Below, one piece after another: positions 52,598 to 61,796 of a stretch of DNA of 64,000 nt. Every line of letters starts with the position of its first letter. The stretch's first letter is position 1. The notes below the pieces were generated by a model. It saw only the letters and a program-made list of their open reading frames with translations. It had not been told where the DNA came from and did not search any database. The DNA lies in the NCBI GenBank assembly GCA_019449595.1, contig JAGRPL010000014.1, positions 1 to 64,000 on the forward strand, read 5' to 3'. A program made the position numbers and the translations under genes. The DNA is from Rhodoferax sp. (lineage in GTDB: Bacteria > Pseudomonadota > Gammaproteobacteria > Burkholderiales > Burkholderiaceae_C).

Positions 52598-55234
52598 TCA
52601 GACGCCAGAGGCGTCGGTGCTGCGCTGCTGCGCGGCCAGCGCCTGTTCCAGAAGGGGTTGCGGGGCATCGGCCTGCGGCACCCGCTGCTGGCGGTTCAGT
52701 TCCACCAGGATTTCCTTCAGCGCACCGGCCACGTCGTCGCGGGTCAGGGCATTGAGGTCGGAATCCGCCACGTCGTCCACGTGGGAAACCCGTTCGGACT
52801 GCACCTCGATGCAGCGCTCGAACAGGTTGCGCACCAGGCGGCCATTGGCCGTGGTCTGACCTGCCTGGTACCACTGGACCAGTGCGTCCTGCAACAGGGC
52901 ACGCGCCGGCGCCGCCAGCTCGTATTCCGATTCACGGCAAAAGGATTCGAAGATGCCCAGCAGTTCGTCGGGCCCGTAGTCGTCAAATGCGATGTAGTGG
53001 TTGAAACGCGAACGCAGCCCCGGGTTGCTGCTGATGAACGCCTGCATGGGCTCCGAATAGCCCGCCACAATCACGACCAGCTGGTCGCGGTAGTCTTCCA
53101 TGGCCTTGAGCAGGGTGTCGATCACCTCTCCGCCGAAATCGTTCTCGCCCGAGCCGTGCGCCAACGCATAGGCTTCGTCGATGAACAGCACACCGCCCAG
53201 GGCCGATTCGATGACCTCGCGCGTCTTGATCGCCGACTGGCCCACGTAGCCGGCCACCAGCCCCGAGCGGTCCACCTCCACGATGTGGTTGGACGGGAGG
53301 ATGCCCAGGCCGAAATACAGGTCGGCGACGATGCGTGCCACCGCCGTCTTCCCGGTCCCGGGATTGCCGGTAAACACCAGATGCTGCGAAAAGCCGGAGG
53401 GCACCTTGCGCCCGGTCTTGGCGCGCATGTGCTGCAGGCGCACGTAGGCAAACAGGCGCTGCACCTGTTTCTTCACCCGCGCCAGCCCTACCAAGGCGTT
53501 GAGCTTGCGGACCACGTTGTCGTAGCTGGCAGACATGCCGTCGTCGGCCGGCAAAGGTTCGCCCAGCGCGCTTTCCACATCGGCGGGGAGGATGGCCTGC
53601 AGATCCACTTTCGAGGCATTGGCCAGGGCATAGACGCGCTGCGCCTGGGCTTCGATCACTTTCTCGAACAGGTTGCGCACGTAGCGCGCGTTGGCAAAGT
53701 GCTCGCGCTGGACCTGGATTTCGCGCCCGAAGATGGCCTGCAGCCCCTGGTGCGTGGAGGGACTCAGAACATAGGAGTGCCCGTTGCAGAAGCTCAGGAA
53801 GATCTTCAGCAGCTCTGCCGAGGTGTAGTCCGGAAAGTGGATATAGCGGTTGAAGCGCGAGGCGAGTCCCGGATTGGCGTGGATGAAATCGTCCATTTCA
53901 GCGGTGTAGCCGGCCACGATCACCACCAGGTCGTCCCGGTGGTCTTCCATCATCTTCAGCAGCGTTTCAATCGCTTCCCGGCCGAAATCCTGCGGGCCGG
54001 AGCGGGCCAGCGCGTAGGCCTCGTCAATGAACAGCACGCCGCCCAGCGCGGACTCCACGATGGCCTTGGTCTTGAGCGCAGTCTGCCCGATGTACGGCGC
54101 CACCAGGCCGGAGCGATCGGTCTCGACCACCTTGTCGGTCTTGAGGATGCCCAGGCGCTGGTACAGCCCGGCAATGATGCGGGCAATGGTGGTCTTGCCG
54201 GTCCCGGGGTTGCCCAGGAACACCAGATGGCGTGAGGGCCAGTTGGGCACGCGCAAGCCCTGCTGTGCGCGCAGCTTCTGCACATGGATGTAGCTGGCCT
54301 GGCGAAAGACTTCCTGGCGCACGACGTCCAGTCCGACAAAACCGCTGAAGGCGGCGGCGAGGTAGTCGGCAATGGACTGGTCACCGCGCAGGGGGTGTTC
54401 GGCCACCGGTTGCCAGCCCACTCGCCGCTCCGTGAATTCAGGCCCCGGCACGGACTCGCTGGAACGCCGCTCCTGCAGACGGGCCAGACGCTGCCGGGCC
54501 TCGGAGAGCTCCTGCCGCGCGGCCAGCCCATACCAGTGCCGGGCCTGCTCCAGGTCCTTCGCCACACCCAGGCCGTTCTCGTACAACCAGCCCAGGTTGT
54601 TGCAGGCTTCGGCGTAATCCCGGTCGGCCGCCAGCCGGTTCCAGTGCGCGCTCTGGACATAGTCCACCGCAACCCCCACGCCGTGTTCGTAGATGTCCCC
54701 CAGCGCACACTGGGCCTCGGGCATGCCCTGATCCGCCGCCGCCCGGTACCACCGCAGGGCTTCCTGTGGGTCCGTGTCCACGCCACGGCCATTGGCATAG
54801 GCAAAGGCCAGGTTGTACTGGGCCAGGAAGTCTCCCTGCTGCGCTGCCTGCCGGAACCAGTACACGCCCTCCTGGGCGTCCAGCGGCACGCCGGCGCCGG
54901 TGGCGTAGTGGTAGCCCATCTGGCGCTGCGAAGGCGCGTCGCCCCATTCGGCCGCCATGCGCAGCCGCCGTATGCCTTCTGCCTCGTTCTTGGGCACACC
55001 CCGGCCATGCAGATGGGCGTACGCGCGGTAGCGCTGGGCCACCGTATGGCCGTGATCCGCCGCGCGGAGAAACCAGTCGGCGGCTTCTGCGTCGTTCTTC
55101 TCCACCCCTATCCCCCGCGCATAGCGCTGCCCCAGCGTGAACTGGGCCTCGATATCCGGCTGGACCCGCGCGCTGCCTTCGGCGAGCCGGCGCAGTTCGG
55201 GCACGGGTATGGCCTTGTAGGATTTAGATGTCAT
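52598..55234 (-). CDS. Sel1-repeat protein with two CbxX/CfqX-type AAA+ domains
   Basis: An 878-residue protein starting MTSKSYKAIPVPELRRLAEG. Residues about 28-250 are six Sel1-like repeats, each with a G-x-G-V-x-x-D/N turn such as RYARGIGVEKNDAEA. Two AAA+ domains of the rubisco-activase/EccA class follow. AAA1 has Walker A GNPGTGKTTIA near 360 and Walker B GGVLFIDEAYALA near 425. AAA2 has GNPGTGKTAVA near 640 and GGVLFIDEAYALA near 705. The halves look like an internal duplication. No secretion genes, rubisco or other partner are nearby, so the substrate is unknown. It is divergent from the amidotransferase. Confidence 0.88.
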   Translation of the reverse strand: MTSKSYKAIPVPELRRLAEGSARVQPDIEAQFTLGQRYARGIGVEKNDAEAADWFLRAADHGHTVAQRYRAYAHLHGRGVPKNEAEGIRRLRMAAEWGDAPSQRQMGYHYATGAGVPLDAQEGVYWFRQAAQQGDFLAQYNLAFAYANGRGVDTDPQEALRWYRAAADQGMPEAQCALGDIYEHGVGVAVDYVQSAHWNRLAADRDYAEACNNLGWLYENGLGVAKDLEQARHWYGLAARQELSEARQRLARLQERRSSESVPGPEFTERRVGWQPVAEHPLRGDQSIADYLAAAFSGFVGLDVVRQEVFRQASYIHVQKLRAQQGLRVPNWPSRHLVFLGNPGTGKTTIARIIAGLYQRLGILKTDKVVETDRSGLVAPYIGQTALKTKAIVESALGGVLFIDEAYALARSGPQDFGREAIETLLKMMEDHRDDLVVIVAGYTAEMDDFIHANPGLASRFNRYIHFPDYTSAELLKIFLSFCNGHSYVLSPSTHQGLQAIFGREIQVQREHFANARYVRNLFEKVIEAQAQRVYALANASKVDLQAILPADVESALGEPLPADDGMSASYDNVVRKLNALVGLARVKKQVQRLFAYVRLQHMRAKTGRKVPSGFSQHLVFTGNPGTGKTAVARIVADLYFGLGILPSNHIVEVDRSGLVAGYVGQSAIKTREVIESALGGVLFIDEAYALAHGSGENDFGGEVIDTLLKAMEDYRDQLVVIVAGYSEPMQAFISSNPGLRSRFNHYIAFDDYGPDELLGIFESFCRESEYELAAPARALLQDALVQWYQAGQTTANGRLVRNLFERCIEVQSERVSHVDDVADSDLNALTRDDVAGALKEILVELNRQQRVPQADAPQPLLEQALAAQQRSTDASGV

Positions 55235-55313
55235 GGCGCAAGAGTGTAGGCAACGGCGCCCGGTTGCAAACTGCAAGCATAACCCTATCGCGCACAGGGT
55301 AAACTGTTTCTCC

Positions 55314-56096
55314 ATGTGCCAATTGCTTGGAATGAACAGCCTCCTGCCGGCCAGCCTGACGCTGAGTTTTACCGGATTTTCACAACGCGGAGGCTGCACC
55401 GACCACCATGCCGACGGCTGGGGCATTGCCTTTTTCGAAAGCGATGGCCCCCGCCCCGGCAAGGCGGTGCGCCATTTCGTGGACAAGGAAAGCGCAGCCA
55501 CCTCGCCCATTGCGAAGATGCTGCGCAGCTACCCCATCAAAAGCCACAACGTGGTGGCGCACGTGCGCAAGGCCACCGTCGGCTCGGTCGCGCTGGAAAA
55601 TTGCCACCCCTTTGTGCGGGAGCTGTGGGGGCGCTACTGGGTGTTTGCCCACAACGGCGACCTGAAGGACTTCAGCCCCGCCCTGCATGGCGCCTTCAAG
55701 CCCGTGGGCGACACCGACAGCGAGCTGGCGTTTTGCTGGCTGCTGCAGGAGCTCAACAAGTCCCACGCCGGTGTGCCCAGTGTCGAAGAACTAACCCACA
55801 CCCTGCGCGAACTGGTGCCCCGCATCGCCCGGCATGGCACTTTCAACTTCCTGCTCAGCAACGGCCAGGCCTTGTGGGCCCATGCCAGCACCAAACTGCA
55901 CTATGTACTGCGCCAGCACCCGTTCACCCAGGTCCAGCTCAAGGACGAGGACGTGAGCGTGAACCTGGCCGACCTCAACGGCCCCGAAGACCGCCTGGCC
56001 ATCGTGGTGACCGAGCCGCTGACCACCAACGAGCAGTGGGTGGCCATGGCCCCCGGCGAACTCACGGTGTTTGTGGACGGCTGCCCGCTGGCCTGA
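55314..56096 (+). CDS. Class II glutamine amidotransferase (YafJ-like)
   Basis: A 260-residue Ntn-hydrolase starting MCQLLGMNSLLPASLTLSFT; Cys2 becomes the N-terminal nucleophile. TDHHADGWGIAFFE near residue 25, VVAHVRKATVG near 80, FAHNGDL near 108 and TDSELAFCWLL near 130 fit the YafJ/EgtC-type domain. It carries no synthetase partner domain. It overlaps the 3' end of the converging gshB by 35 bases. A role next to glutathione synthesis is suggested by location only; EgtC-like enzymes remove gamma-glutamyl groups from related thiols. Confidence 0.88.
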   Translation: MCQLLGMNSLLPASLTLSFTGFSQRGGCTDHHADGWGIAFFESDGPRPGKAVRHFVDKESAATSPIAKMLRSYPIKSHNVVAHVRKATVGSVALENCHPFVRELWGRYWVFAHNGDLKDFSPALHGAFKPVGDTDSELAFCWLLQELNKSHAGVPSVEELTHTLRELVPRIARHGTFNFLLSNGQALWAHASTKLHYVLRQHPFTQVQLKDEDVSVNLADLNGPEDRLAIVVTEPLTTNEQWVAMAPGELTVFVDGCPLA

Positions 56097-57039
56097 GCGC
56101 CACGGCCGCTTCCAGCGCGTCCACGAACATCGCCGCCACATCGAAACCGGTCTGGTCGGTGATTTCTTGGAAGCAGGTCGGGCTGGTGACGTTGATTTCG
56201 GTCAGGCTGTCGCCGATCACGTCCAGCCCCACCAGCAGCAGGCCCCGTGCCGCCAGCACCGGCCCCAGCGCTTCGGCAATGGCGCGGTCGGCCGCGCTGA
56301 GCGGCTGGGCCACCCCCTTGCCGCCCGCGGCCAGATTGCCCCGCACTTCGCCCCCCTGCGGAATGCGCGCCAGGCAATACGGCACCGGCTGGCCGCCGAT
56401 GACCAGCACGCGCTTGTCGCCGTCCACGATGGCGGGCAGGAACTTCTGCACCATCAGGCTCTGCGCGCCATGGCGGTTCAGCGTTTCGGTAATCGACCCC
56501 AGGTTCAGTCCGTCGGGGCCGACGCGGAAGATGCCCATGCCCCCCATGCCATCCAGCGGCTTGAGAATGATGTCGCCATGCTCGGCGTGGAAGCGCTTGA
56601 TGTCCGCTGCGTCACGCGTAACCAGCGTGGGGCCGATGAACTGGGGAAACTCCATGATGGCGAGTTTCTCCGGGTGGTCGCGCAGCGCAGCGGGCTTGTT
56701 GAACACCCGGGCACCGTCCCGCTCGGCCTGCTCCAGCAGGTGGGTGGCGTAGAAGTACTCGCTGTCAAACGGCGGGTCCTTGCGCATGAGGACCGCGTCA
56801 AAGTCCTTCAGCGCCACCGAGCGCGTACCGCGCTGCGTGAACCACTCCGGCGTCTGGCCGGTCAGCACGATGTCGCGCACATGGGCCACCACGTCGGCGC
56901 CGCGCTGCCACATCAGGTCCTGCGGCTCGCAGGCGCTGACGCGGTGCCCGCGCCGGTGTGCCTCGCGCATCATGGCGAAGGTGGTGTCCTTGTAGGTCTT
57001 GAACGATTCCAGCGGGTCGGCAACAAAAAGTATGTCCAT
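56062..57039 (-). CDS. gshB: Glutathione synthetase
   Basis: A 325-residue ATP-grasp ligase joining gamma-glutamylcysteine and glycine. MDILFVADPLESFKTYKD at the start, MRKDPPFDSEYFYATHLL near residue 90, ILKPLDGMGGMGIFRV near 160 and LLLVGLDVIGDSLTEINVTSPT near 270 are typical. The start is ATG 57039; no clear Shine-Dalgarno sequence is visible. The last 35 bases overlap the amidotransferase gene on the other strand. It lies downstream of benE, kup and gshA on the same strand. Confidence 0.95.
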   Translation of the reverse strand: MDILFVADPLESFKTYKDTTFAMMREAHRRGHRVSACEPQDLMWQRGADVVAHVRDIVLTGQTPEWFTQRGTRSVALKDFDAVLMRKDPPFDSEYFYATHLLEQAERDGARVFNKPAALRDHPEKLAIMEFPQFIGPTLVTRDAADIKRFHAEHGDIILKPLDGMGGMGIFRVGPDGLNLGSITETLNRHGAQSLMVQKFLPAIVDGDKRVLVIGGQPVPYCLARIPQGGEVRGNLAAGGKGVAQPLSAADRAIAEALGPVLAARGLLLVGLDVIGDSLTEINVTSPTCFQEITDQTGFDVAAMFVDALEAAVALRPAGSRPQTP

Positions 57040-57111
57040 GGGAGGCACCAGCAAAGTAAGTGAAAGAAAAATCCGGGAGCGGAAACCGGCAATACAGGCC
57101 GCGCGGGCAGT

Positions 57112-58344
57112 CTAGTCGGACGAACGCAGCAGCGTGCGGCGCCCGACATGCTGCACCAGCAGCGCCAGCGCACCGGCCACCACGCCCCAGAAAGCCGAGC
57201 CCACGCCGGCCACGACCACGCCGCTGAGCGTCACCAGAAAGGTGATGAGGGCGGCCTCCCGGTGCGGCTCGTGCTGCAGGGCCGCCGTCAGGGCGCCGCC
57301 TATGGTACCCAGCAGCGCAAGCCCGGCGATAGCGGCCACCAGCTCCTTGGGAAAGGCCGTCAGCACCCCGGTGATGGCGGCACCGAAGAGGCCGATCACC
57401 ACATACAGGGCGCCGCAGGACACCGCCGCGGTGTAGCGCCGGGCCGGGTTGGCGTGCACGTCCGGCCCCATGCAGATGGACGCGGTGATGGCGCTCAGGT
57501 TCAGCGCATAGCCCCCGAACGGCGCCAGCACCGCGGTGGCCAGTCCGGTCAGCGTGATGACCTTGGAAACGGGAATTCCCGCGTCGCCGCCCTGGGCGCG
57601 CCGGTCGCCATAGCCGGCCGACTGGATGGCCGCCACGCCGGGCAGGTTTTGCGACGCCATGGTGACGATGAACAGCGGCAAGGCCAGGCTGACCAGCGCC
57701 GCCAGCGTGAAATGGGGGCTGACAAAGACCGGTTTTGCCAGACCAAAAACGATGCCAGAGCCTGAAAAACCTGCGTTTAAAGCTACAAAAACAATAGCAA
57801 CCAGCAGAGTCAGCGGCACGGCATAGCGCGGCAGCCAGCGCCGCCCCACCAGGTAGGCCAGCAACATGGTCAGCACCAGCGGCAAGGCGGTCTGCGCCGC
57901 CGCAAAACCCGAGAGGCCGAACCGCGTCAGCACGCCGGCGAGCAGGGCCGAGGCCAGCGCCAGCGGAATGCGGTTCATCACCCGCTCAAACCAGCCCGTC
58001 CAGCCGGCCAGGGTGATCAGGACGGCGCAGACGATGAAGGCCCCCACCGCTTCGGACATGGAAAATCCGCCCAGTGCACCGGCACTGGCCAGCACCGCCG
58101 CGCCGGGCGTGCTCCAGGCCACCATGACGGGCTTCCTGAGCCACAGCGAAGGCACCAGGGTGCACAAGCCCATGCCCAGCCCCAGCGCCCACATCCACGA
58201 CGCAATCATCTCCGGCGTGGCGTGGAAGGCCTGCGCAGCCTGGAACACGATGGCCACCGAGCTGGTGAAACCCACCAGCACCGCCACGAAGCCGGCGGTG
58301 AACGCGGACAGACTGAGGTCTTTGAAAAACTGCATGCGGGCCAT
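57112..58344 (-). CDS. benE: Benzoate/H+ symporter (BenE family)
   Basis: A 410-residue inner-membrane transporter with about eleven helices; the start could also be the ATG at 58335 (MQFFKDLSLSAFTAGF). GFTSSVAIVFQAA near residue 26, LWLRKPVMVAWSTPGAAVLAS near 67, MASQNLPGVAAIQSAGY near 230 and GGYALNLSAITASICMGPDVH near 275 are the BenE signatures. It would import benzoate or a related carboxylate. Part of the central region (57735-57798) has the pattern of a dispersed repeat. It stands between kup and gshB. A link to the alicyclic acid pathway at the start of the window is possible but unproven. Confidence 0.88.
   Translation of the reverse strand: MARMQFFKDLSLSAFTAGFVAVLVGFTSSVAIVFQAAQAFHATPEMIASWMWALGLGMGLCTLVPSLWLRKPVMVAWSTPGAAVLASAGALGGFSMSEAVGAFIVCAVLITLAGWTGWFERVMNRIPLALASALLAGVLTRFGLSGFAAAQTALPLVLTMLLAYLVGRRWLPRYAVPLTLLVAIVFVALNAGFSGSGIVFGLAKPVFVSPHFTLAALVSLALPLFIVTMASQNLPGVAAIQSAGYGDRRAQGGDAGIPVSKVITLTGLATAVLAPFGGYALNLSAITASICMGPDVHANPARRYTAAVSCGALYVVIGLFGAAITGVLTAFPKELVAAIAGLALLGTIGGALTAALQHEPHREAALITFLVTLSGVVVAGVGSAFWGVVAGALALLVQHVGRRTLLRSSD
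57735..57798 (-). repeat. Dispersed repeat, copy E, inside benE
   Basis: On the minus strand, GCT-N11-AGC (57798 to 57782), N6, CGCA (57775-57772) and N19 fit the family exactly. The next element reads TCG instead of GCC. The frame is open and encodes ...FVALNAGFSGSGIVFG... of BenE, so this is the least certain copy. Confidence 0.55.
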
Positions 58345-58397
58345 TGTGACACCGGCCGGCGCACGCCGCGCACCGGCCCGCCAGAGCCCCTGCGGGC

Positions 58398-60302
58398 TCA
58401 GATCTCGATCTTGGAGCCCAGCTCCACCACCGAATTGTTGGGCAGGTTCAGGAAGTCAGCGGCGCCACTGGCGTTGTGGTGCATCTGGGCAAACAGCTTT
58501 TCACGCCACGGCGCCATGCCGCTGCCGATGGTGGGCACCACCGAGTCGCGCGACAGGAAGTAGCTGGTGGTCATGGCATCAAGCTCACAGCCACGCCCCT
58601 TCATCTGCTGCAGGGCCTTGGGCACGTCGGGGTCGTTCTTGAAGCCGTAGTGGATCATCACCTGCCAGCAGTCGTGGCCCAGGGATTCGATCTGCAGGCG
58701 CTTGTCCAGGCCGATCCACGGCACCTCGTGGTTGCGCACCGTGACAAACAGGTTATTGAGGTGCAGCACCTTGTTGTGCTTGAGGTTGTGCAGCAGGGCA
58801 TTGGGCACGGTCCCCTCTTCGGCCGTCAGGAACACGGCCGTGCCTTCCACGCGCACCGGCGGGCTCACGAACACGGCTTCCAGGAAACTCTGCAGGTCCA
58901 GCGCATCGTCGCGCAGCTTGGAGTTGAGCAGTTGGCGGCCGTCCTTCCAGGTCACCATCAGGGAGAAGACGGCGCCGCCAATGGCCAGCGGGAACCAGCC
59001 GCCATCGAACAGCTTGAGCAGATTGGAGGCAAAGAAGGCGAAGTCGACCACGAAGAAGACCCCGGTTGCGGCAAAGCACAGCACCAGCGGGTACTTCCAG
59101 GCGTAGCGGATGACATAGAAGGTCAGCACCGTGGTGATCAGCATGTCGGTGCAGACCGCAATGCCATACGCCGCCGCCAGGTTGCTCGACGACTTGAACA
59201 TCACCACCGCCAGCGAAATGGCCACGAACAGGCCCCAATTCACGAAGGGGATGTAGATCTGCCCGGTGTCCTGCACGCTGGTGTGCAGCACCTTCAGGCG
59301 CGGCAGGTAGCCCAGCTGGATGACCTGCTTGGTGACGCTGAACGCGCCGGTGATGAGTGCCTGCGACGCGATGACCGCCGCCATGGTGGCCAGCACCACC
59401 AGCGGCAGCAGCGCCCAGTCGGGCGCCATCATGTAGAACGGGTTCTTGACGGCCGCCGGGTTCTGCAGCAGCAGGGCCCCCTGGCCAAAGTAGTTCAGGG
59501 TCAGGGCGGGCATGACCACGCCGAACCACGCCACCCGGATGGGCTGCTTGCCAAAGTGGCCGAGGTCGGCGTACAGCGCTTCGGCCCCCGTCACGCACAG
59601 CACCACGGCCCCCAGCAGGATGAAGGTGATGCCGGGGTTGTTCCACATGAACGCCAGCGCGTAGTACGGGTTGAGCGCCTTCAGGATGACCGGGTTGTCG
59701 GCAATGTGCACCACGCCCAGGGTGGCGATGGACGCAAACCACACCAGGGTGATCGGACCAAAGAACTTGCCGATGCCCGCCGTGCCGTTCTTCTGCACCG
59801 CAAACAGCAGCACCATGACGACCAGCGTCAGCGGCACCACGTATTTGGCAAAGCGTGGCGACACCACTTCCAGACCTTCCATGGCACTCAGGACGGAAAT
59901 GGCCGGGGTGATGACGCCGTCGCCGTAAAACAGGCAGGTGCCAAACACGCCCACCGCCAGCAGCACGCGGCGCAGTTCGGGGCGGTCCTTCACGGCCTGG
60001 GAAGCCAGGGCCATCATGGCCACCAGGCCGCCTTCGCCCGCGTTGTCGGCCCGCAGCACCAGCGTCACGTACTTGATGGAGACGATGACCGTCAGCGTCC
60101 AGAAGAGAATGGACAGGATGCCGTACACGTTGTCCGGCGTGAAAGGGACGTGGCCGCTGCCGAAGATTTCCTTGACGGCGTAGAGGACGCTGGTGCCGAT
60201 ATCGCCGTACACGACGCCAATAGCGCCCAAGGTCAGCGCCGTGAGAGACGATTTGGATGCAGACACAAGTTCACCCTGCCGCGATTCGGCAACGGGTTCC
60301 AT
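58398..60302 (-). CDS. kup: Low-affinity potassium transport system protein
   Basis: A 634-residue Kup/TrkD transporter. The ATG at 60302 gives a 13-residue extension; the GTG at 60263 ([16 protein letters not shown]) is an equally good start with GGGTG upstream. [19 protein letters not shown] near residue 30, [20 protein letters not shown] near 118, about twelve membrane helices, and a C-terminal cytoplasmic domain ([18 protein letters not shown]) are typical. It takes up K+ with H+. It lies between gshA and benE. Glutathione gates K+ efflux in many proteobacteria, so the location near gshA/gshB may not be accidental. Confidence 0.95.
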   Translation of the reverse strand: MEPVAESRQGELVSASKSSLTALTLGAIGVVYGDIGTSVLYAVKEIFGSGHVPFTPDNVYGILSILFWTLTVIVSIKYVTLVLRADNAGEGGLVAMMALASQAVKDRPELRRVLLAVGVFGTCLFYGDGVITPAISVLSAMEGLEVVSPRFAKYVVPLTLVVMVLLFAVQKNGTAGIGKFFGPITLVWFASIATLGVVHIADNPVILKALNPYYALAFMWNNPGITFILLGAVVLCVTGAEALYADLGHFGKQPIRVAWFGVVMPALTLNYFGQGALLLQNPAAVKNPFYMMAPDWALLPLVVLATMAAVIASQALITGAFSVTKQVIQLGYLPRLKVLHTSVQDTGQIYIPFVNWGLFVAISLAVVMFKSSSNLAAAYGIAVCTDMLITTVLTFYVIRYAWKYPLVLCFAATGVFFVVDFAFFASNLLKLFDGGWFPLAIGGAVFSLMVTWKDGRQLLNSKLRDDALDLQSFLEAVFVSPPVRVEGTAVFLTAEEGTVPNALLHNLKHNKVLHLNNLFVTVRNHEVPWIGLDKRLQIESLGHDCWQVMIHYGFKNDPDVPKALQQMKGRGCELDAMTTSYFLSRDSVVPTIGSGMAPWREKLFAQMHHNASGAADFLNLPNNSVVELGSKIEI

Positions 60303-60429
60303 TTCATTTGGGATCGCTATTTTGCGCTAGCCGGCCTGTCTGGCAAGTGCGGAACTGACGTTTCCCCGCGAATCCTGAGGCATGTTGCAGCGCAACAACT
60401 CCACCCCTTCCCCAAACCCGCGCGACACG

Positions 60430-61725
60430 CTAGGCGTAGTGCTCGGCCTCAGGGTCGGTGGCTTCCAGCTCGTAGGTCGCCGCCAGCATGGCCAGCCGGC
60501 CGATCACGCCGTACATATAGAACCGGTTGGGTGCACTGGCACCGGGTCGGACCCCCGGCTGAGGTAAGTGCGTACTCTCAGCAAAAGCCAATGGAACAAA
60601 GCTGGAGCCTGGAGCGTTGAGGTTCTCGTCGGCCTTGCGCCCGGCGTGCACCCGGTAGAAGCCGCCCACCACGTAGCGGTCCATCATGTAGACCACCGGC
60701 TCGGCCATGGCGTCATTGACGCGTTCGTTGGTCAGCACCCCTTCCTGGAGGATGACGTCGTACACCCGGGTGCCGTCCTTGGCGGCGCCCACCTTGCCCG
60801 AAACCTGCTGGCGCAGGGCGTCGAGTTCCCGGGCGTCGCGCACCGTCAGCACACCCATGTCGTGGTTGCTGTTGTCGGCCTTGACCACCACGAACGGTTT
60901 TTCCTTGATGCCGTATTCCTTGTGCTTCTTGCGGATCTTGCCCAGCAGCGTGTCGACCCGGCTGGCCAGGTCCTGCACGCCGGCCTCGCTGGAAAAATCG
61001 ACCCCGCTGCAGTGGTCGAACAGCGGGTTGATGAGCCAGTGGTCCACGCCAATGAGCTTGCCAAAGCGCTTGGACACCTCTTCATAGCACTTGAAATGCG
61101 TGCTCTTGCGCCGGGTGGACCAGCCCGCGTGCAGCGGGGGCAGCAGGTACTGCTGGTGCAGGTCTTCCAGGATGCCGGGCACGCCAGCGCTCAGGTCGTT
61201 GTTGAGCAGGATGGTGCAGGGATCGAAGTCCTTGACGCCGATGCGGCCCTTGTTGCGCACCACCGGCTCCAGGGTGATGCTTTCACCGTCGGGCAGGTTC
61301 AGGGTGACGCTCTTCTTCAGGTCGGGGCTGATGGAGCCGATGCGCACGTGCAGGCCCGCCATGTGGAAGATGCGGCGCAGTTGGGCCAGGTTGCTCAGGT
61401 AGAAGGTGTTGCGGGTGTGGTTCTCCGGCACGATCAGCAGGTTGCGCGCCTCGGGGCAGATTTTTTCGATCGCCGCCATGGCCGCCTGCACCGCCAGGGG
61501 CAGCATGGCGGGAGTCAGGATGTTCCAGCCGTCGGGGAACAGGTTGGTGTCCACCGGCGCCAGCTTGAAGCCGGCGTTGCGCACGTCCACCGAGCTGTAG
61601 AACGGCGGGGTGTGCTCCATCCACTCCAGGCGAAACCAGCGCTCGATGGCCGGCATCGAGTCCAGAATGCGTTGCTCCAGCTCGTTGATGGGACTGGTCA
61701 GGGCAGTGACGAAATGTGGAACCAT
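60430..61725 (-). CDS. gshA: Glutamate-cysteine ligase, proteobacterial (Thiobacillus ferrooxidans) type
   Basis: A 431-residue enzyme making gamma-glutamylcysteine. It belongs to the family first described in acidithiobacilli and common in betaproteobacteria, not the E. coli GshA type. Marks include HTPPFYSSVDVRNAGFKLAP near residue 38, NLLIVPENHTRNTFYLSN near 95, FVVVKADNSNHDMGVLTV near 285 and VVGGFYRVHAGRKADENLN near 360. It is the first gene in the order gshA, kup, benE, gshB on the minus strand, though the spacing to kup (127 bases) leaves room for a separate promoter. Confidence 0.93.
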   Translation of the reverse strand: MVPHFVTALTSPINELEQRILDSMPAIERWFRLEWMEHTPPFYSSVDVRNAGFKLAPVDTNLFPDGWNILTPAMLPLAVQAAMAAIEKICPEARNLLIVPENHTRNTFYLSNLAQLRRIFHMAGLHVRIGSISPDLKKSVTLNLPDGESITLEPVVRNKGRIGVKDFDPCTILLNNDLSAGVPGILEDLHQQYLLPPLHAGWSTRRKSTHFKCYEEVSKRFGKLIGVDHWLINPLFDHCSGVDFSSEAGVQDLASRVDTLLGKIRKKHKEYGIKEKPFVVVKADNSNHDMGVLTVRDARELDALRQQVSGKVGAAKDGTRVYDVILQEGVLTNERVNDAMAEPVVYMMDRYVVGGFYRVHAGRKADENLNAPGSSFVPLAFAESTHLPQPGVRPGASAPNRFYMYGVIGRLAMLAATYELEATDPEAEHYA

Positions 61726-61796
61726 ACGGCCCTCTCGGTAGATGCAAACGCGACAATTCTAGAAGGTGGGGGCCGTCACGCAACTTGCAAGAGCCC

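Noticed and set aside
52601..52615. GACGCC-AGA-GGCGTC hairpin as terminator between the tautomerase and the Sel1-AAA gene
   Set aside because: It lies inside the last codons of the Sel1-AAA gene and no T tract follows on either strand.
60313..60345. A further possible copy of the dispersed repeat (GCTATTTTGCGCTAGC) upstream of kup
   Set aside because: The first arm is 16 rather than 17 bases and CGCA is missing at the expected place, so it does not meet the pattern of the seven accepted copies.
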